Source: Corynebacterium sp.
Lineage (GTDB): Bacteria > Actinomycetota > Actinomycetes > Mycobacteriales > Mycobacteriaceae
DNA: 8,580 bases
Assembly: GCA_030450335.1 (NCBI GenBank)
Contig: JAKDIS010000106.1
Coordinates: forward strand, 1 to 8,580
Direction: 5' to 3'
Part shown: piece by piece, positions 7,084 through 8,580 of the stretch
How positions within the stretch are numbered: position 1 is the first letter of the stretch
Layout of the letters: every line of letters begins with the position of its first letter
Made by a program: the position numbers and the translations under genes
The notes under the pieces: model-generated
Told to the model about the DNA's origin: nothing
Seen by the model: the letters and a program-made list of their open reading frames with translations, nothing else
Databases searched by the model: none

Positions 7084-8034
7084 TCAGTCCATGCCCGCCG
7101 GACGCGCTACGAACACGCTGGCCGCGCGCCGTCCCTTCTCCTCCAGCAGCGCGATCGCCCGGCCGTCCGGCGTGACCGCGGCGTAGACACCCTTGGTGCC
7201 CTCCGGCTCCAGCCACTTGCCCAGCGACAACGCCACACCCTCGTCGTCGCTGACCTCGCGTACGGGGAAGCAGGTCGACATCGCCGCGTCGAGCCCCAGG
7301 GACAGCTCGGGGGCGGCGTCGGTGGTGTCGCGCACCTGCAGCAGGGCGTCCAGCGTCCGGGCGTCCCGGATGTCGAACGGGCCCACGCTGGTGCGGCGCA
7401 GCGCGCTGAGGTGCCCGCCCACGCCCAGCGCCTCGCCCACGTCGCGGGCGATGGAGCGGATGTAGGTGCCCGAGGAGCAGTGCACGGAGACGTCCACCTC
7501 GCAAGCACCGTCGGGTGCGCCGAGGCGCACGTCGGTGACGTCGAGGGAGTGCACGGTGACCGGACGCTCCGGCAGCACCACGTCCACGCCTTCGCGCACC
7601 AGCTCGTGGGCGCGACGCCCGTTGACCTTGATCGAACTGACACTGCTGGGGCGTTGCATGATCTCACCGGACTGCGCGGCGAAGGCCTCGCGCACACGCT
7701 GCTCGGTCAGCGACGCCAGGGCGTCCGGCGCGGCGGTGGTCAGCACGTCACCCTCCACGTCGTCGGTCACCGTCGAGGCGCCGAGGCGCACCGTGGCCTC
7801 GTAACGCTTGTCGTGGGTGACCACGTGGGCGAGAAACTTCGTACCGCGTTCCACCCCGATGACCAGCACGCCGGTGGCCATCGGGTCCAGTGTCCCGGAG
7901 TGGCCCACCCGCCGGGTGCCGAATACTCGGCGACAGCGGGCGACCACGTCATGGCTGGTCATTCCGGCGGGTTTGTCCACGACGACGAGGCCGGAGCGGG
8001 CGATGAGCCCCACGGCCGATTCACTTCCAGGCAT
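7084..8034 (-). CDS. truB: tRNA pseudouridine-55 synthase
   Basis: Isomerises U55 to pseudouridine in the T-loop of tRNAs. 316 residues, normal actinobacterial length. Motifs: GLVVVDKPAGMTSHDVV (15-31), then GHSGTLDPMATG (44-55) with catalytic Asp50, the RNA-contacting DKRYEATVRLG, and PSSVSSIKVNGRRAHELVREG. The C-terminal actinobacterial TruB domain ends in FVARPAGMD. The ATG at 8034 has no Shine-Dalgarno sequence; instead TAGACT lies exactly 7 nt upstream, as for a leaderless mRNA. In-frame sequence upstream of this ATG lies over ribF on the other strand and has no TruB similarity. In M. tuberculosis truB follows pptH-pptT on the same strand; here it is on the opposite strand with the yrdC-like gene between. 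Confidence 0.97.
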   Translation of the reverse strand: MPGSESAVGLIARSGLVVVDKPAGMTSHDVVARCRRVFGTRRVGHSGTLDPMATGVLVIGVERGTKFLAHVVTHDKRYEATVRLGASTVTDDVEGDVLTTAAPDALASLTEQRVREAFAAQSGEIMQRPSSVSSIKVNGRRAHELVREGVDVVLPERPVTVHSLDVTDVRLGAPDGACEVDVSVHCSSGTYIRSIARDVGEALGVGGHLSALRRTSVGPFDIRDARTLDALLQVRDTTDAAPELSLGLDAAMSTCFPVREVSDDEGVALSLGKWLEPEGTKGVYAAVTPDGRAIALLEEKGRRAASVFVARPAGMD

Positions 8035-8047
8035 GGAGCACAGTCTA
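8035..8047 (-). promoter_or_regulatory. Candidate leaderless promoter of truB (-10 TAGACT)
   Basis: On the minus strand TAGACT (8047 to 8042) is followed by seven bases and the ATG at 8034, so the likely first transcribed base is the A of the start codon. The -35 is weak; ACGACA is near but at a short 15-bp spacing. No SD is present. Confidence 0.55.
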
Positions 8048-8067
8048 TGTGGTGGGCCACGATGTCG

Positions 8068-8080
8068 TAGTGTTGTGCCC
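8068..8080 (+). promoter_or_regulatory. Candidate leaderless promoter of ribF (-10 TAGTGT)
   Basis: TAGTGT at 8068-8073 is followed by seven bases and the GTG at 8081, predicting a leaderless transcript. No SD is present. The expected -35 zone (about 8045-8050) overlaps the truB -10 box. Confidence 0.52.
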
Positions 8081-8580
8081 GTGGATATCTGGAATGGACT
8101 GGACGAGGTTCCCTCGGACCTCCAGGGAAGCGTCGTGACGATCGGTGTCTTCGACGGGGTGCACCGCGGGCACCAGAAACTCATCGGCACCGCCGTGGAC
8201 AAGGCTCGCGAGCTCGACGTCCCCGCGCTGATGATGACCTTCGACCCGCACCCCACGGTGATCTTTCTGCCGAAGAGCGTGCCGCCGCTGCTGGCCACCG
8301 TGGAACAGCGCGCCGTCAGTGCCGCCCGCTACGGCATCGACGGCATGGTCGTGGTCGCCTTCGACGACGAGATCATCTCCTGGAGCCCCGAGGAGTACTT
8401 CCGCAACGTCATCGTGGACCGCTTCAAGGCTCGCGCCGTGGTGGTGGGGGAGAACTTCACCTTCGGCAGCCAGGCGTCCGGCACCGCCGAGACGATGAAG
8501 GAGCTCGGGGAACGCTACGGCGTGGAGGTCGTCGTGCACGGGCTGCTGCGCGACGGTGACGAGGACGGTGACGAGGACGG
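8081..8580 (+). CDS. ribF: Bifunctional riboflavin kinase/FMN adenylyltransferase, 3'-truncated by window edge
   Basis: Converts riboflavin to FMN and FMN to FAD. Only the N-terminal adenylyltransferase (FAD synthetase) domain is in the window: 166 complete codons of the usual ~310-340. Motifs: nucleotide-binding IGVFDGVHRGH (21-31), TFDPHP (53-58) and VVGENFTFG (121-129). The C-terminal riboflavin kinase domain lies beyond the edge. GTG at 8081 is chosen from its position 7 nt after TAGTGT and because family similarity (DIWNGLDEVP) starts at once. It is divergent from truB with 46 bp between start codons. The visible end enters an acidic Asp/Gly/Glu repeat where most family members have only a short loop before the SSTRIR motif. 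Confidence 0.96.
   Translation, partial: MDIWNGLDEVPSDLQGSVVTIGVFDGVHRGHQKLIGTAVDKARELDVPALMMTFDPHPTVIFLPKSVPPLLATVEQRAVSAARYGIDGMVVVAFDDEIISWSPEEYFRNVIVDRFKARAVVVGENFTFGSQASGTAETMKELGERYGVEVVVHGLLRDGDEDGDED
8552..8580 (+). repeat. 12-bp in-frame tandem repeat in ribF, running off the edge
   Basis: GACGGTGACGAG is repeated perfectly at 8552-8563 and 8564-8575, and a third copy starts at 8576 and is cut by the window edge. It encodes (DGDE)n. The total copy number cannot be seen. Confidence 0.75.

Noticed and set aside
7084..8298. truB extended to an upstream start at 8298
   Set aside because: The extension is antisense to ribF coding sequence and has no TruB similarity; conserved TruB sequence begins right after ATG 8034.
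8045..8539. Minus-strand open frame opposite ribF
   Set aside because: His/Asp/Gly/Val-rich antisense shadow of a gene with intact FAD synthetase motifs.
1..8580. Search for CRISPR arrays, tRNA/rRNA genes, insertion sequences, att sites and defence genes
   Set aside because: No regularly spaced direct repeats, cloverleaf-like sequences, transposase motifs or terminal inverted repeats were seen by eye; the content is core housekeeping.

Overview
The window is a high-GC (roughly two thirds G+C by eye) actinobacterial chromosome segment with seven genes packed almost end to end. Two things point to Corynebacterium or a close mycolic-acid-producing relative. One is the protein content: IF-2 with a long Gly/Pro/Arg/Lys-rich head, and a PptH-like phosphoesterase beside a PptT-like phosphopantetheinyl transferase. 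The other is the promoter style: TANNNT -10 boxes and starts without Shine-Dalgarno sequences. The genus is an inference. There are no mobile elements, tRNA or rRNA genes, CRISPR arrays or phage genes that I can see, and no gene-free stretch longer than about 190 bases.

Layout. infB (translation initiation factor IF-2) enters from the left edge without its start and ends at 2455. After a 191-bp gap with hairpins and a likely promoter comes rbfA (30S maturation factor). Its stop overlaps the start of a MATE-family efflux gene (dinF-like). A promoter over the dinF stop then drives pptH (phosphopantetheinyl hydrolase-like metallophosphoesterase), which overlaps pptT (4'-phosphopantetheinyl transferase) by an ATGA. 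All of these are on the + strand. Facing them on the - strand are a YrdC/Sua5-fold protein of unknown role and, upstream of it, truB (tRNA pseudouridine-55 synthase). truB is divergent from ribF (bifunctional riboflavin kinase/FAD synthetase), whose first 166 codons run off the right edge.

Function. infB-rbfA-truB is the conserved translation/ribosome-maturation neighbourhood. The pptH-pptT pair would remove and add the 4'-phosphopantetheine arm of carrier proteins, needed for fatty acid, mycolate and polyketide/non-ribosomal peptide assembly. RibF makes FMN and FAD. The most notable signals are: three starts (pptH, truB, ribF) each exactly 7 nt after a TANNNT hexamer, as for leaderless mRNAs; a 46-bp truB/ribF divergent promoter in which each -10 lies in the other's -35 zone; a three-copy GTCTCAC/GTGAGAC dyad upstream of the yrdC-like gene; and the divergent YrdC-fold paralog. 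I see no obviously new multi-gene system; most of the window is core housekeeping.
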